From Antribacter soli (GTDB lineage Bacteria > Actinomycetota > Actinomycetes > Actinomycetales > Cellulomonadaceae), in contig NZ_JAKGSG010000059.1 of the NCBI RefSeq assembly GCF_021568775.1, forward strand, positions 1-64,000: 64,000 nucleotides of DNA. Direction: 5' to 3'. Below, one piece after another: positions 52,951 to 61,549 of the stretch (position 1 is its first letter; each line of letters opens with the position of its first letter). A program made the position numbers and the translations under genes. A model generated the notes under the pieces. The model ran no database searches and was not told the origin of the DNA. It saw only the letters and a list, made by a program, of their open reading frames with translations.

Positions 52951-54435
52951 GTGAACACACCCCACCCGCCCTCCAGGCGGCCCCTCCACCAGATCGTCGT
53001 CAGCATGCTGGCCGCCCTGCTCCTGCTGCCGGTGACCGCCGTGGCCCTCGCCACGCCGGCGACGGCGGCCACCAGCCAGTTCCGCGGCATGAACTGGGCG
53101 GTGCTGGGCGACAACTTCAGCACCGGCCCGCTCGTCATCGAGGGGTTGAGCAGCTCCGACAGCTACGCCACCGTCCAGGCCAAGGCCAACGCCGTGTTCG
53201 ACGACATGGAGTCGACCCTCGGCATCAACACCGTCCGCCTGCCGATCAACACCCACACCGTCGGCACCGCCTGGTGGGCCAACTACCGTGGCGTGATCGA
53301 CGCCGCCACCGCCCGGGGCTGGAAGGTCATCCTCGCCTACTGGGAGGACGGCGCTGCCTCCGGCGGCCGGATCACCAACATGTCGGCGTTCAACTCGATG
53401 TGGTCCACCGTGACCTACCAGTACGGCTCCAACTCCCTGGTGTACTTCGAGCCGATGAACGAGCCCCACGGCTACAGCTCCACCGAGTGGCGGGACATCG
53501 CGGCGGCCTGGCTCGACTACCACTACTCGGCGGTTCCGGCCCGCGTCTTGATCGGAGGCGTCGGCTACAGCGCCGACCTGCGGGACGTGTGCAACGACAG
53601 CCGCTTCAACGGGACGCTCCTGTCCTTCCACCACTACGCCTTCTTCTACGGCGAGAACACGTACGACGGCTGGCGCAGCCACATCAACACCCGCCTCGGC
53701 AGCTGCGCCTCCCGCGCCGTCGTGACGGAGTTCGGAGGCGCGATGAACGCCAACCTGAACTACGGCGACGCCAACAGCACCAACAACTTCGTCCGCCACA
53801 TCCGCGCCGTCACGCAGGTCATGCGCGACACCGGCATGGGCGGCACCTACTGGCCCGCGATCGGCGGCAAGCCCGGCGACATCGGCTACGACGGGTACTC
53901 GATGTACATGAAGAGCGGCAGCGGCACGAACCTCTCGGTGACCATCCGCAGCAACTCCGGGGCGAACCGCCTTCGGTGGGCCTGGGGCGACAACGTCGAC
54001 CCCAACGCCGGCAACGGGTCCGGCGGGGTGACCGACATCGTCAACCGGAACTCGGGCAAGTGCGTCGACGTCGTCGCCGGCTCGACCGCGAACGGAGCCG
54101 AGATCATCCAGTACACCTGCAGCGGCGGGTCCAACCAGCAGTGGAGCCTCCAGAACCTCGGCAACGGCTACCACCAGATCGTGTCGCAGTCCTCCGGCAA
54201 GTGCCTCGATGTCAACAGCGCCTCGACGGTCGACGGCGCGGCGATCATCCAGTACACCTGCGGCACCGGCACGAACCAGCAGTGGCAGCTGCGCAGCGTG
54301 ACCGGCGGATACGTCGAGCTCGTCGCCCGCCACTCGGGCAAGTGCCTCGACGTGCCCGGCTCGTCGACGGCGAACAGCATCCGGCTCAAGCAGTACACCT
54401 GCAACGGCGGCACCAACCAGCACTGGACGCCGTGA
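52951..54435 (+). CDS. Secreted GH5 endoglucanase-like enzyme with CBM13
   Basis: 494 aa from GTG 52951. Sec signal peptide (VVSMLAALLLLPVTAVALAT, cleavage after about residue 40, ATA-A). GH5 TIM barrel, residues about 45-345: INTVRLPINTHT, acid/base Glu171 in YFEPMNEPHGYSS, nucleophile Glu260 in VVTEFGGAMN. C-terminal ricin-B-type lectin (CBM13), about 360-494, with three subdomains each holding a Gly-Lys-Cys-(Leu/Val)-Asp-Val block and a closing Gln-x-Trp (QQWSL, QQWQL, QHWTP). It cleaves beta-1,4-glucan or a related polysaccharide outside the cell. Control by a LacI-type repressor is suggested by the palindrome upstream. It stands alone. Confidence 0.93.
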   Translation: MNTPHPPSRRPLHQIVVSMLAALLLLPVTAVALATPATAATSQFRGMNWAVLGDNFSTGPLVIEGLSSSDSYATVQAKANAVFDDMESTLGINTVRLPINTHTVGTAWWANYRGVIDAATARGWKVILAYWEDGAASGGRITNMSAFNSMWSTVTYQYGSNSLVYFEPMNEPHGYSSTEWRDIAAAWLDYHYSAVPARVLIGGVGYSADLRDVCNDSRFNGTLLSFHHYAFFYGENTYDGWRSHINTRLGSCASRAVVTEFGGAMNANLNYGDANSTNNFVRHIRAVTQVMRDTGMGGTYWPAIGGKPGDIGYDGYSMYMKSGSGTNLSVTIRSNSGANRLRWAWGDNVDPNAGNGSGGVTDIVNRNSGKCVDVVAGSTANGAEIIQYTCSGGSNQQWSLQNLGNGYHQIVSQSSGKCLDVNSASTVDGAAIIQYTCGTGTNQQWQLRSVTGGYVELVARHSGKCLDVPGSSTANSIRLKQYTCNGGTNQHWTP

Positions 54436-54460
54436 CCGCACGGAGCGCCCGCTGACGAAC

Positions 54461-54609
54461 GGGCGGGGGGGGGGGGGGGGGGGGGGGGGCGCCGCGCCCC
54501 CCCCCCCCCCCCCGCCCCCCCCCCCCCCGCGCGGCGCGGGCCCCCCCGGCCGCCCCGCTGTCCTCGGGGGGGGGGGGGGGGGGCCCGGCGGCCCCCCCCC
54601 CCCCCGCCC
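54461..54609. other. G/C homopolymer tract, probable assembly artefact
   Basis: About 150 bases consist almost only of long runs of G (25 in a row at 54465-54489, and others) and C. No natural function of this form is known to me in bacteria. It separates the convergent cellulase and MarR genes, where strong terminator hairpins could have caused sequencing collapse. Confidence 0.8.
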
Positions 54610-54617
54610 GGTACAGC

Positions 54618-55076
54618 TCAGTCCCTCAGCGAGTCGCACATCGACTCGAAGGCGGCCGCCAGCTCGCGAAGATCGAGCCCTGCAAAGTGGTCGACAACGC
54701 GGCGCCGGACGCTCGCCAGGTGCGTCGGGTAAGCCTCCTTCAGGCGTTCCAAACCGGCCTCGGTCAGCCTGGCGAGGTTCCCGCGCGCGTCGTCGTCCAC
54801 CCGCGCCTTGGTCACCAGACCCTGCTCTGCGAACGCGTCGACGATCCGGCTGATCCGGCTGGCCGACATAGCCACCCGGCCGGCCAGCTCGCTCATCCGC
54901 AGCTGCCGGTCGGGTGCCTCGGAGAGGTTCATCAGCACGGCGTACTCGGCCACGTTCAGACGCGCGCCCGTCCGCAGGTCGTTGTCGAGCGCCTTGGGCA
55001 GCCTCGCCAGCAAGGGTGCGAGCGCGCGCCAGACCGCCTCCTCCTGAGGCGTCAACGGCGCCTCGTGGTTGCTCAT
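54618..55076 (-). CDS. MarR-family regulator
   Basis: 152 aa from ATG 55076. Winged HTH of MarR type: LNVAEYAVLMNLSEAPDRQL, MSELAGRVAMSASRISRIVD, then the wing GLVTKARVDDDARGNLARLT. Long first and last helices form the dimer interface. It is divergent from the NmrA-like gene; an inverted repeat between the two is a likely operator. Ligand unknown, probably a phenolic compound or oxidant as for most of the family. Confidence 0.88.
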   Translation of the reverse strand: MSNHEAPLTPQEEAVWRALAPLLARLPKALDNDLRTGARLNVAEYAVLMNLSEAPDRQLRMSELAGRVAMSASRISRIVDAFAEQGLVTKARVDDDARGNLARLTEAGLERLKEAYPTHLASVRRRVVDHFAGLDLRELAAAFESMCDSLRD

Positions 55077-55147
55077 GCGGCCCACCCTACTGAAGCGGTC
55101 GTGCGGGAATTTCAGGTGACAACCTGCGGTTCTGCCAAGCGAGCAGA

Positions 55148-55169
55148 TATTTGCGTGCGTCAGCAAATA
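55148..55169. promoter_or_regulatory. Probable MarR operator
   Basis: tatttgc and gcaaata are perfect inverted arms with an 8-nt spacer, in the gap between the MarR gene and the NmrA-like gene. Confidence 0.6.
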
Positions 55170-55210
55170 GTCTACCTGCAGGCACGACGCGACATCCAGA
55201 GAGGGAAGAC

Positions 55211-56158
55211 ATGGCAGAGCAGAAGATCATCGCAGTGGTCGGCGCGACCGGTCAGCAGGGCGGCGGGCTCGCCCGCTCGATCCTCGCCGACCCGGAATCC
55301 GAGTTCTCGGTCCGCGCGCTCACCCGCAACCCGGACTCCGACAAGGCCCAGGACCTCGCCCGGCTCGGCGCCGACGTGGTTCAGGCCGACCTCGACGACG
55401 AGGCCAGCGTGGCCAAGGCCTTCGAGGGCGCCTACGGCGCGTACCTCGTCACCAACTTCTGGGAGCACGGCTCGCCCGAGCGCGAGTACGCGCAGGCCCG
55501 CAACCTGGCCCAGGCCACCAAGACCGCGGGTGTCGAGCACGCGATCTGGTCCACGCTGGAGGACACCCGCGAGAGCGTCCCGCTCGACGACGACCGCATG
55601 CCCACCCTCATGGGGCAGTACAAGGTCCCGCACTTCGACGTCAAGGGCGAGGCCAACGCCCTGTTCACCGAGGCCGGGGTCCCGACGACCTTCCTCCAGA
55701 CCACCTTCTTCTGGGAGAGCTTCCTGGCCTACTTCACGCCGCAGCGACAGGAGGACGGCAGCCTGGTCCTCGCGATGGCGATGGCAGACAGCAAGCTGGC
55801 CGGCATCGCCGCCGAGGACATCGGCCGCACCGCGCTCGGCGCCTTCAAGCGGGGCAAGGAGCTCGTCGGCGAGACGGTGAGCATCGCGGGCGAGCACCTC
55901 ACCGGCGCCGAGATCGCCGCGACCTTCTCCGAGGTGCTGGGCCAGCCGGTCCGCTACGTCGCGGTCCCGTTCGAGGGGCTCCGTGCGGCCGGATTCCCCG
56001 CCGCCGACGAGCTCGGGAACATGTTCCAGTACTACGCGGAGTTCGCCGACGAGTTCACGGGCAGGCGTGACCTCGACGAGGTGCGCCGGCTCAATCCGTC
56101 GCTCCAGTCCTTCAAGGAATGGCTGGTCGCGCACAAGGACGCGTTCACCGGGATCTGA
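55211..56158 (+). CDS. NmrA-like NAD(P)-binding protein
   Basis: 315 aa from ATG 55211 (gaggga upstream). Atypical SDR of the NmrA/HSCARG group: VVGATGQQGGGLARSIL at residues about 9-25, RALTRNPDSDKA (NADP site), VVQADLDDEASV, then FLQTTFFWESFLAYF. The classical Tyr-x-x-x-Lys is absent, so it may sense NADPH/NADP or reduce quinones rather than act as a dehydrogenase. It is divergent from the MarR gene, which probably controls it. Confidence 0.88.
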   Translation: MAEQKIIAVVGATGQQGGGLARSILADPESEFSVRALTRNPDSDKAQDLARLGADVVQADLDDEASVAKAFEGAYGAYLVTNFWEHGSPEREYAQARNLAQATKTAGVEHAIWSTLEDTRESVPLDDDRMPTLMGQYKVPHFDVKGEANALFTEAGVPTTFLQTTFFWESFLAYFTPQRQEDGSLVLAMAMADSKLAGIAAEDIGRTALGAFKRGKELVGETVSIAGEHLTGAEIAATFSEVLGQPVRYVAVPFEGLRAAGFPAADELGNMFQYYAEFADEFTGRRDLDEVRRLNPSLQSFKEWLVAHKDAFTGI

Positions 56159-56247
56159 ACGAGGGTGTGACCGCACGGTGTGGGGCGGGCGAGCCGTTGG
56201 CTCGCCCGGCCCCACACACCCGCCGCTTGACCGGCGCACGAGCACCG

Positions 56248-56685
56248 CTACGTGGTCGGCGCGCCGCCCTGACTCAGACCGAGCTGGGTCAGCATCTCGA
56301 GCTGGTCGAAGTAGAAGTCGTGACGGACGATCTTTCCATCGGAGACCGTGGCGATGTCGACGGCCCGGACTTGGATCTGCTTGCCGGTCGGTGGAATGCT
56401 CGTCCCGTCGGGGAGCGCCAGCGGCTCGGTGTGGGTTCCGATGAACACGCCCTGGTCGATGGCGCTGTCTTCGGTGTCGAGCGATCGCTCGAGGCGGTAT
56501 TCGCGCTCGGAGAACGCGTCGATGAAGCCGCGGTTCCACTCGATGAACGCCTCGACGCCCCGCAGTGTCCCTGCGTCCGGCGTCGTGACCTCGACGTCCG
56601 GGTCGTAGATCTCGCGTAACGTGTCGAGGTCTCCTGCGATCCCCGCCCGGGTGCCGCGGTCCATCAACTCGCGTGCCTGTCCCAT
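56248..56685 (-). CDS. SnoaL-like protein
   Basis: 145 aa from ATG 56685. NTF2/SnoaL fold: a first helix with AGIAGDLDTLREIYDPDVEV, TTPDAGTLRGVEAFIEWNRG, and the closing strands VDIATVSDGKIVRHDFYFDQ and LEMLTQLGL. Relatives include polyketide cyclases and many uncharacterised hydrolases. Stand-alone gene with no visible partner. Confidence 0.83.
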   Translation of the reverse strand: MGQARELMDRGTRAGIAGDLDTLREIYDPDVEVTTPDAGTLRGVEAFIEWNRGFIDAFSEREYRLERSLDTEDSAIDQGVFIGTHTEPLALPDGTSIPPTGKQIQVRAVDIATVSDGKIVRHDFYFDQLEMLTQLGLSQGGAPTT

Positions 56686-56832
56686 GGCGCACCTCCTTGT
56701 GCTCGGATGACCGGGCGGCCCGGGACTGGTCGTCCGTGTGTTCCAGTCAACCGCCACCCGGCGGTGGTCGCCATCGCGCGCCCAGGTGGGTCCGGTGAAC
56801 GGGTCACGCCGTGCGAGACCTACGCTTCGGCC

Positions 56833-57312
56833 ATGGTCGAAGGCACCGACGGACAGGTCGAGGTACGGGTCGCGCGCGACGAGGAGCTGGAGGAGGTCGT
56901 CCGGCTGCGCTGGCGATGGACGGCCGAGCGCGAAGGCGCCGCCGCGGCGGGCGACGAGGCCGACTACGTCCCGGCCGCCGCCGCGTGGGCGCGCGAGCAC
57001 CGGGACACGCACGTGCCGCACGTCGCGGTCCTGGCCGGGGCGGTCGTGGGCATGGCCTGGCTCGCGCTCGCCCCGCGGGTGCCGAAGGTCGGCGCCATCC
57101 ACCGCCTCTCGGGTGACCTGCAGTCCTGCTACGTCATGCCCGAGCACCGCGGCAACGGCATCGGAGGCAGGCTCGTCCGCGCCGTGCTCGACACTGCGGT
57201 CCAGCACGGCGCCGAGCACGTCACCGTCCACACCTCACCTGGCTCCGTGGCCATGTACGCCCGCAACGGGTTCGCGCACGAGGAACGCCTGCTGTACGCA
57301 GAGCCCACCTGA
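56833..57312 (+). CDS. GNAT-family N-acetyltransferase
   Basis: 159 aa from ATG 56833. GNAT fold with the acetyl-CoA loop in VMPEHRGNGIGGRLVRAVLD and the following strand and helix VTVHTSPGSVAMYARNGFAH. Acceptor unknown. A hairpin terminator follows 26 bp after the stop. Confidence 0.87.
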   Translation: MVEGTDGQVEVRVARDEELEEVVRLRWRWTAEREGAAAAGDEADYVPAAAAWAREHRDTHVPHVAVLAGAVVGMAWLALAPRVPKVGAIHRLSGDLQSCYVMPEHRGNGIGGRLVRAVLDTAVQHGAEHVTVHTSPGSVAMYARNGFAHEERLLYAEPT

Positions 57313-57338
57313 GGCTGAGCGGAAGTCGCCCCTTCCCC

Positions 57339-57360
57339 GAGCCGGCCTCGTAGCCGGCTC
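57339..57360 (+). terminator. Hairpin after GNAT gene
   Basis: An 8-bp stem (gagccggc / gccggctc) with a 6-nt loop. Confidence 0.6.
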
Positions 57361-57433
57361 ACAGCCTGGTTCAAGGGTCTTGTGACGTGGTCTCTCGACG
57401 ATGGTCTCCCCCGCCCGAAGGAGATCCGCACCC

Positions 57434-58846
57434 ATGAGCCACCGTCTGACCACGCCCGGCCAGCGCCCGCCGAGCAGCCCGCCGAGCAACCCGCTGAGCC
57501 GACTGAGGCGGCGGGCCGCCCAGGGAATCGCCGGTGCCTCCGTGGCGTCGGTGGTCGTCACCGGATGCACGGTCCAGGCCGACCCCGGCGTGACCACGGT
57601 GACCGACGGCGGAGCGGACTCCTCTGCGGACGTCTATGACGACTCGGTGGTGCACTCCGTCGCGGTCGAGATCGACGACGACGCCTACACCGCCATGCTC
57701 GAGACCTATCAGGAGTCGGGCGACAAGGAATGGATCTCCGGGACCGTCACCATCGACGGTGAGACCTTCCAGAACGTCGGTCTGCGGCTGAAGGGGAACT
57801 CCTCCCTGCGTTCGGTGGACACCAGCGCGGCGCCAACCGACCTGCCCTGGCTGATCGATCTCGACAAGAACGTCGACGGCCAGGCGCTCGACGGCTGGAC
57901 GGAGTTCGTGGTCCGGTCGAACAGCACCGAGACCGCGCTGAACGAGTCCGTCGCCCTCGCACTGCTCGAGGAGGCCGGCCTGGCCGGCGAGCACGCCGTG
58001 GCCACCGGCTTCTCGGTCAACGGTGCCGAGGAGGAGCTTCGGCTCGTCGTGCAGAACCTCGACGACGACTGGGACGAGGAGCGCTTCGACACCGAAGGGG
58101 TGCTCTACAAGGCGGAGTCCGGCGGTGACTACTCCTACCGAGGCGAAGACCCGGAGGACTACGCGGAGGTCTTCGACCAGGAGACCGACAAGGACGACGA
58201 GGACCTCAGCCCGCTCATCGACTTCCTGCAGTTCGTCAACGAGTCCAGCGACGCGGAGTTCGCCGACCAGCTCGCCGACCGGCTCGATGTGGAGGCCTTC
58301 GCCACGTACCTCGCCTTCGAGGACCTGATCGACAACTTCGACGACATCGACGGCCCCGGAAACAACTCTTACCTGCGCTACGACGGGGCGTCGGGCAGCT
58401 TCACGGTCGTGGCCTGGGACCACAACCTCGCCTTCGGCGCCTCGCCGCAGGGTGGCCAGGACGGCGGTGGCCGGGCCGGCGGCGGACCGGCCGGTCAGGT
58501 CGGCGGCGACGGCGCCCAGCCGCCGGACGGCATGGAGCCGCCGCAGGGGATGGAGCGACCAGAGGGCGGCGCCGACATGCCCGCCGGCGCGGACGGCGGG
58601 GGCTTCGGGGGCGCCGGCGGAGGCTCCAACATCCTCGTCGAGCGGTTCACGACGAACGCCGAGCTGAACGAGCTCTACGAGCAGGCCACGACCGAGCTGC
58701 AGGCGTCGCTCTTCGAGAGCGGCGCGGCCCAGGAGGTGCTCGACTCCTGGGCGACGCTCCTCACCGACGAAGCCGGCGACCTCGTCGACGCGGCAACAGT
58801 CGAGGAGGAGGCCGCGGCCATCGCCGAGTACTTCGACGAGAAGTGA
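57434..58846 (+). CDS. CotH-like kinase-fold lipoprotein
   Basis: 470 aa from ATG 57434 (gaaggaga upstream). An N-terminal basic region and hydrophobic stretch end in a lipobox, VVVTGC, so it is probably anchored to the outer membrane leaflet. The CotH domain follows: VGLRLKGNSSLRS, LPWLIDLDKNVDGQ, and the catalytic-type block FVVRSNSTETALNESVALAL; later FEDLIDNFDDIDGPGNNSYL and VVAWDHNLAFG with the metal-binding Asp. CotH proteins are atypical protein kinases known from spore coats and also found in many actinomycetes. A Gly/Pro/Met-rich insertion (about residues 345-400) separates the core from the C-terminal helix. Extracellular phosphorylation of a surface protein is possible. Confidence 0.88.
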   Translation: MSHRLTTPGQRPPSSPPSNPLSRLRRRAAQGIAGASVASVVVTGCTVQADPGVTTVTDGGADSSADVYDDSVVHSVAVEIDDDAYTAMLETYQESGDKEWISGTVTIDGETFQNVGLRLKGNSSLRSVDTSAAPTDLPWLIDLDKNVDGQALDGWTEFVVRSNSTETALNESVALALLEEAGLAGEHAVATGFSVNGAEEELRLVVQNLDDDWDEERFDTEGVLYKAESGGDYSYRGEDPEDYAEVFDQETDKDDEDLSPLIDFLQFVNESSDAEFADQLADRLDVEAFATYLAFEDLIDNFDDIDGPGNNSYLRYDGASGSFTVVAWDHNLAFGASPQGGQDGGGRAGGGPAGQVGGDGAQPPDGMEPPQGMERPEGGADMPAGADGGGFGGAGGGSNILVERFTTNAELNELYEQATTELQASLFESGAAQEVLDSWATLLTDEAGDLVDAATVEEEAAAIAEYFDEK

Positions 58847-58949
58847 TGCGCCGGGCCCAGGACCTCGCCCGATCGGCAGCGGAGTGACATGCACCACAGT
58901 CGGCCGTAGTGTGAGCCCAGCTGATGCCGGCCCACGGAGAGGGATCCGC

Positions 58950-59543
58950 ATGTCGTTCGTCACCCGTGGCTTCTCCGGGCGCGCACGGGAGCGCGACCCG
59001 CGACTGCCTCCCGGCCAGACGCTCGTCCAGGACTGGCCGGTGCTCTCCGCCGGCCCGACCCCGCGCATCGACACCGCGGAGTGGGAGTTCGTCATCCGCG
59101 ACGAGACGGGCGCCGACCACCGCTGGAGCTGGGACGAGCTCCTCGCGCTCGGCGTCGAGGACATCACTGCCGACATCCACTGCGTCACGCACTGGTCCAA
59201 GCTCGAGATGCCATGGCGCGGTGTGAGCGTCGACAAGCTGTTCGAGAACGTCGAGTCGCAGTACGACTACGTCATGGCCCACTCCTACGGCGGCTATACG
59301 ACGAACGTGCCGCTGGAGGACCTGCTCGACGGCAGGGCCTGGATCGCGATCGAGGCCGACGGCGAGCCGCTGGACCCGGAGCACGGCGGCCCGGCCCGGC
59401 TGCTCGTCCCGCACCTGTACTTCTGGAAGAGCGCGAAGTGGGTCCGGGGCCTGGTCATGATGCCGGACGACGATCCAGGGTTCTGGGAGCAGAACGGCTA
59501 CCACCTGCGCGGGGACCCGTGGAAGGAGGAGCGTTACTGGTGA
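58950..59543 (+). CDS. Molybdopterin-dependent oxidoreductase (sulfite oxidase fold)
   Basis: 197 aa from ATG 58950 (ggagaggga upstream). The short oxidoreductase-molybdopterin domain: WEFVIRDETGADHRWSWDEL, the Mo-ligand Cys in DIHCVTHWSKLEMPWRGV, YTTNVPLEDLLDG, and PARLLVPHLYFWKSAKWVRG. There is no Tat signal, and the dimerisation domain of true sulfite oxidases is missing, so it acts in the cytoplasm as a reductase or oxidase of unknown substrate. The following gene encodes an FNR-type reductase overlapping by GTGA, its likely electron partner. Confidence 0.9.
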   Translation: MSFVTRGFSGRARERDPRLPPGQTLVQDWPVLSAGPTPRIDTAEWEFVIRDETGADHRWSWDELLALGVEDITADIHCVTHWSKLEMPWRGVSVDKLFENVESQYDYVMAHSYGGYTTNVPLEDLLDGRAWIAIEADGEPLDPEHGGPARLLVPHLYFWKSAKWVRGLVMMPDDDPGFWEQNGYHLRGDPWKEERYW

Positions 59544-60301
59544 GCGCGGACCCGCTGACCCGGCCCGACACAGCCCGCCGGCGCCCTGCCTGGCATGTAG
59601 CGACCGTCGCCGAGCTCGCACCCGAGACCCCCACGGCGGCCCGCCTGGTCCTGGACGTACCCACGTGGCCGGGCAACGACGCCGGCGCGCACCTCGACGT
59701 CCGGCTCACCGCCCCAGACGGCTACCAGGCCACGCGCTCGTACTCGATCGCCTCCTCCGGCGAGACGAGCCGGGTCGTGCTCGCGGTCGACGAGGTGCCT
59801 GACGGCGAGGTGTCGCCGTTCCTGGTGCGGGAGCTGCGGCCCGGCGACCAGCTCGAGCTGCACGGCCCGCTCGGAGCATTCTTCGTGTGGCAGCCGAGCC
59901 GGGACGACCGGCCGGTCCAGCTCATCGCCGGCGGCTCCGGCGTCGTTCCGCTCTACGCCATGGCGGCCTCCCATGCCGCCGCGGCCGACCCGGCGCCGTT
60001 CCGGCTTCTCTACTCCGTCCGCACCCCGCGGCACGTGTTCTTCGCCGACGAGCTCGCCGCCCTGGTGGGACCGGCCTTCGACCTCGACCTCGCCTACACC
60101 CGGGAGGCACCGGACGGCCGGCAGGGCGACATCGGCCGGATCACCAAGGACACGCTCGCAGCCCGCACCATTCCGGCCGCACGACGGCCACAGGTGTTCG
60201 TGTGCGGTCCGACCGGATTCGTGGAAGCCGTCGCCTCTTGGCTGCGCGCGCTCGGCCACGCCGCCGCGGACATCCGCACCGAACGATTCGGAGGCACCTG
60301 A
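59540..60301 (+). CDS. Ferredoxin reductase-type FAD/NAD(P) oxidoreductase
   Basis: 253 aa from GTG 59540 (aaggagga upstream), 4-nt overlap with the molybdopterin protein gene. FNR fold: FAD motif ATRSYSIASSG, then LELHGPLGAFFVW, NAD-binding LIAGGSGVVPLYAMA, and the closing VFVCGPTGFVEAVASWL. It lacks a 2Fe-2S domain. It probably passes electrons between NAD(P)H and the molybdopterin protein encoded before it. The stop overlaps the next ATG. Confidence 0.9.
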   Translation: MSADPLTRPDTARRRPAWHVATVAELAPETPTAARLVLDVPTWPGNDAGAHLDVRLTAPDGYQATRSYSIASSGETSRVVLAVDEVPDGEVSPFLVRELRPGDQLELHGPLGAFFVWQPSRDDRPVQLIAGGSGVVPLYAMAASHAAAADPAPFRLLYSVRTPRHVFFADELAALVGPAFDLDLAYTREAPDGRQGDIGRITKDTLAARTIPAARRPQVFVCGPTGFVEAVASWLRALGHAAADIRTERFGGT

Positions 60302-60558
60302 TGACCCACCTGGACGGCAACGTGCTCGCGGGCGCGCTCGCCGACATCTTCTCGGTCGACCTGACCCCCGCATCCGCACGATGCACGGGGTGCGGGGCCG
60401 TCGCGCAGCTCGCCGAGGCGATGGTGTACACGAACGCGCCCGGGATCGTGGCGCGCTGTGCGACGTGCGACCACGTGCTCGCCACGGTCGTCGACGCGGG
60501 CGACCGCCTGTGGCTGAGCCTCACCGGCCTGAGCGGGATCGAGCTGCGCCGGGCCTGA
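60301..60558 (+). CDS. DUF6510-like zinc-ribbon protein
   Basis: 85 aa; ATG 60301 overlaps the preceding stop (TGATG). A two-half zinc ribbon is visible: ARCTGCGAVAQLAEA and ARCATCDHVLATVV. Small proteins of this type, DUF6510, follow the molybdopterin oxidoreductase and FNR genes in many actinobacteria, so the three form one functional unit, perhaps with this protein as a metal-binding accessory. Confidence 0.82.
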   Translation: MTHLDGNVLAGALADIFSVDLTPASARCTGCGAVAQLAEAMVYTNAPGIVARCATCDHVLATVVDAGDRLWLSLTGLSGIELRRA

Positions 60559-60566
60559 GCGGGATC

Positions 60567-60650
60567 GAGCCCAGCCGCCGGAGGGCATTGAGCCGCCGCA
60601 GGGGATGGAGCGTACTTCGACGAGAAGTGATGCGCTGGGCCCGGATCGCG
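60567..60650 (+). repeat. Degenerate partial copy of cotH 3' parts
   Basis: The bases at about 60567-60612 repeat, with few changes, the Pro/Met-rich part of the CotH gene (58512-58558). They join directly to a copy (60613-60645) of the end of the same gene (58829-58862), including its final codons and stop. About 270 bp between the two parts are missing. It is a duplicated and internally deleted tail. Confidence 0.75.
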
Positions 60651-60727
60651 CCGCAGCGGCCCGCCTACCGAGGTCTCGTTGCGTGTCGCACACGAGCGCG
60701 GACACGAGGCGGAGCTGTCTCGACGCG

Positions 60728-61399
60728 TCACCGGCCGAGATCGGCAGCCACCGCTCGAGCTTCCTGCCGGCCCGTCGTAGCCGGTCGTGGCCCGCGCCGC
60801 ATCGACCACAGGGGCGGTGACCCCGGGTACAGCGGGTCGTGCACCTGGGTGACGGCAAAGCCGGAGCGTTCGTAGAACGCGACGTTCTGGGGGGTGCTGG
60901 TCTGCAGGCGCACTGCCTGACCCTGGGCGTCGGCCTCGGCGAGACCGTCGCGCAGGAGCGCTCTGCCGATCCCACGACGTTGACAGTCGGGATGGACGGC
61001 GAGCACGCCGAGGAACCAGCAGCGTTCGTCCGGGAGCGACGCGTCGAGGCCGAAGAAGAACTGGGCAGGACGGCCGCGATCAGGACCCAGACGGCGCAAG
61101 GCCCAACCGATCGCGCGCAAGAGCCGCGGGTCTCGCTCGTGATGGGCGGCGCTTACCCCGTCGACTCTCCAGATCGCGAAGCCGACGGGGACCCCGTCGA
61201 CCTCGGCGACCCGGACTACCCGGCCAGGAGAGTCCGACCGCAAGGACGCTGGCGTCGACCTCAGGTGGTACTCCCGCCGCCGTCGCTCGTCGGGATAGGT
61301 GTGCAGGTAGATCGGGTCGTCGGCATACGCGACGGCCGCGACCTGCGCGAGGGCGTCGATGCGGCCAGGCTGGAGCTTCGCGATACGCACGCCGCGCAT
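60728..61399 (-). CDS. GNAT-family acetyltransferase
   Basis: 223 aa from ATG 61399. GNAT domain in the C-terminal half: WFLGVLAVHPDCQRRGIGRA with the acyl-CoA loop, then VRLQTSTPQNVAFYERSGFA. The N-terminal half (LAQVAAVAYADDPIYLHTYP) fits the group of GNAT proteins near antibiotic or polyamine acetyltransferases. Substrate unknown. The last 20 residues (TTGRQEARAVAADLGR) are probably unstructured. Confidence 0.86.
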   Translation of the reverse strand: MRGVRIAKLQPGRIDALAQVAAVAYADDPIYLHTYPDERRRREYHLRSTPASLRSDSPGRVVRVAEVDGVPVGFAIWRVDGVSAAHHERDPRLLRAIGWALRRLGPDRGRPAQFFFGLDASLPDERCWFLGVLAVHPDCQRRGIGRALLRDGLAEADAQGQAVRLQTSTPQNVAFYERSGFAVTQVHDPLYPGSPPLWSMRRGPRPATTGRQEARAVAADLGR

Positions 61400-61459
61400 C
61401 CTGCCATCTCACCCGCCGCCGAGGGTGCCCAGCGTCTTCCACGCGTACCCCGACGCCGA

Positions 61460-61519
61460 TCAGAGCCGCGAGTACTCCAGCTCCGGGCGCCCGCGAGCGC
61501 CGTCGCGCGCCGCGCGACG
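61460..61519 (-). repeat. Copy of the 3' end of a response-regulator gene
   Basis: 44 bp (61460-61503) are identical to 63723-63766, and the next 16 bp match again after a 7-nt gap. Read on the minus strand it gives GARGRPELEYSRL and a stop, the C-terminus of the CitB/DcuR-type gene at the right edge. The two copies flank the sigma factor/oxidoreductase pair. Confidence 0.85.
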
Positions 61520-61549
61520 GCGCCGACCTGGCCCGCGCCGCCGAGGTGA

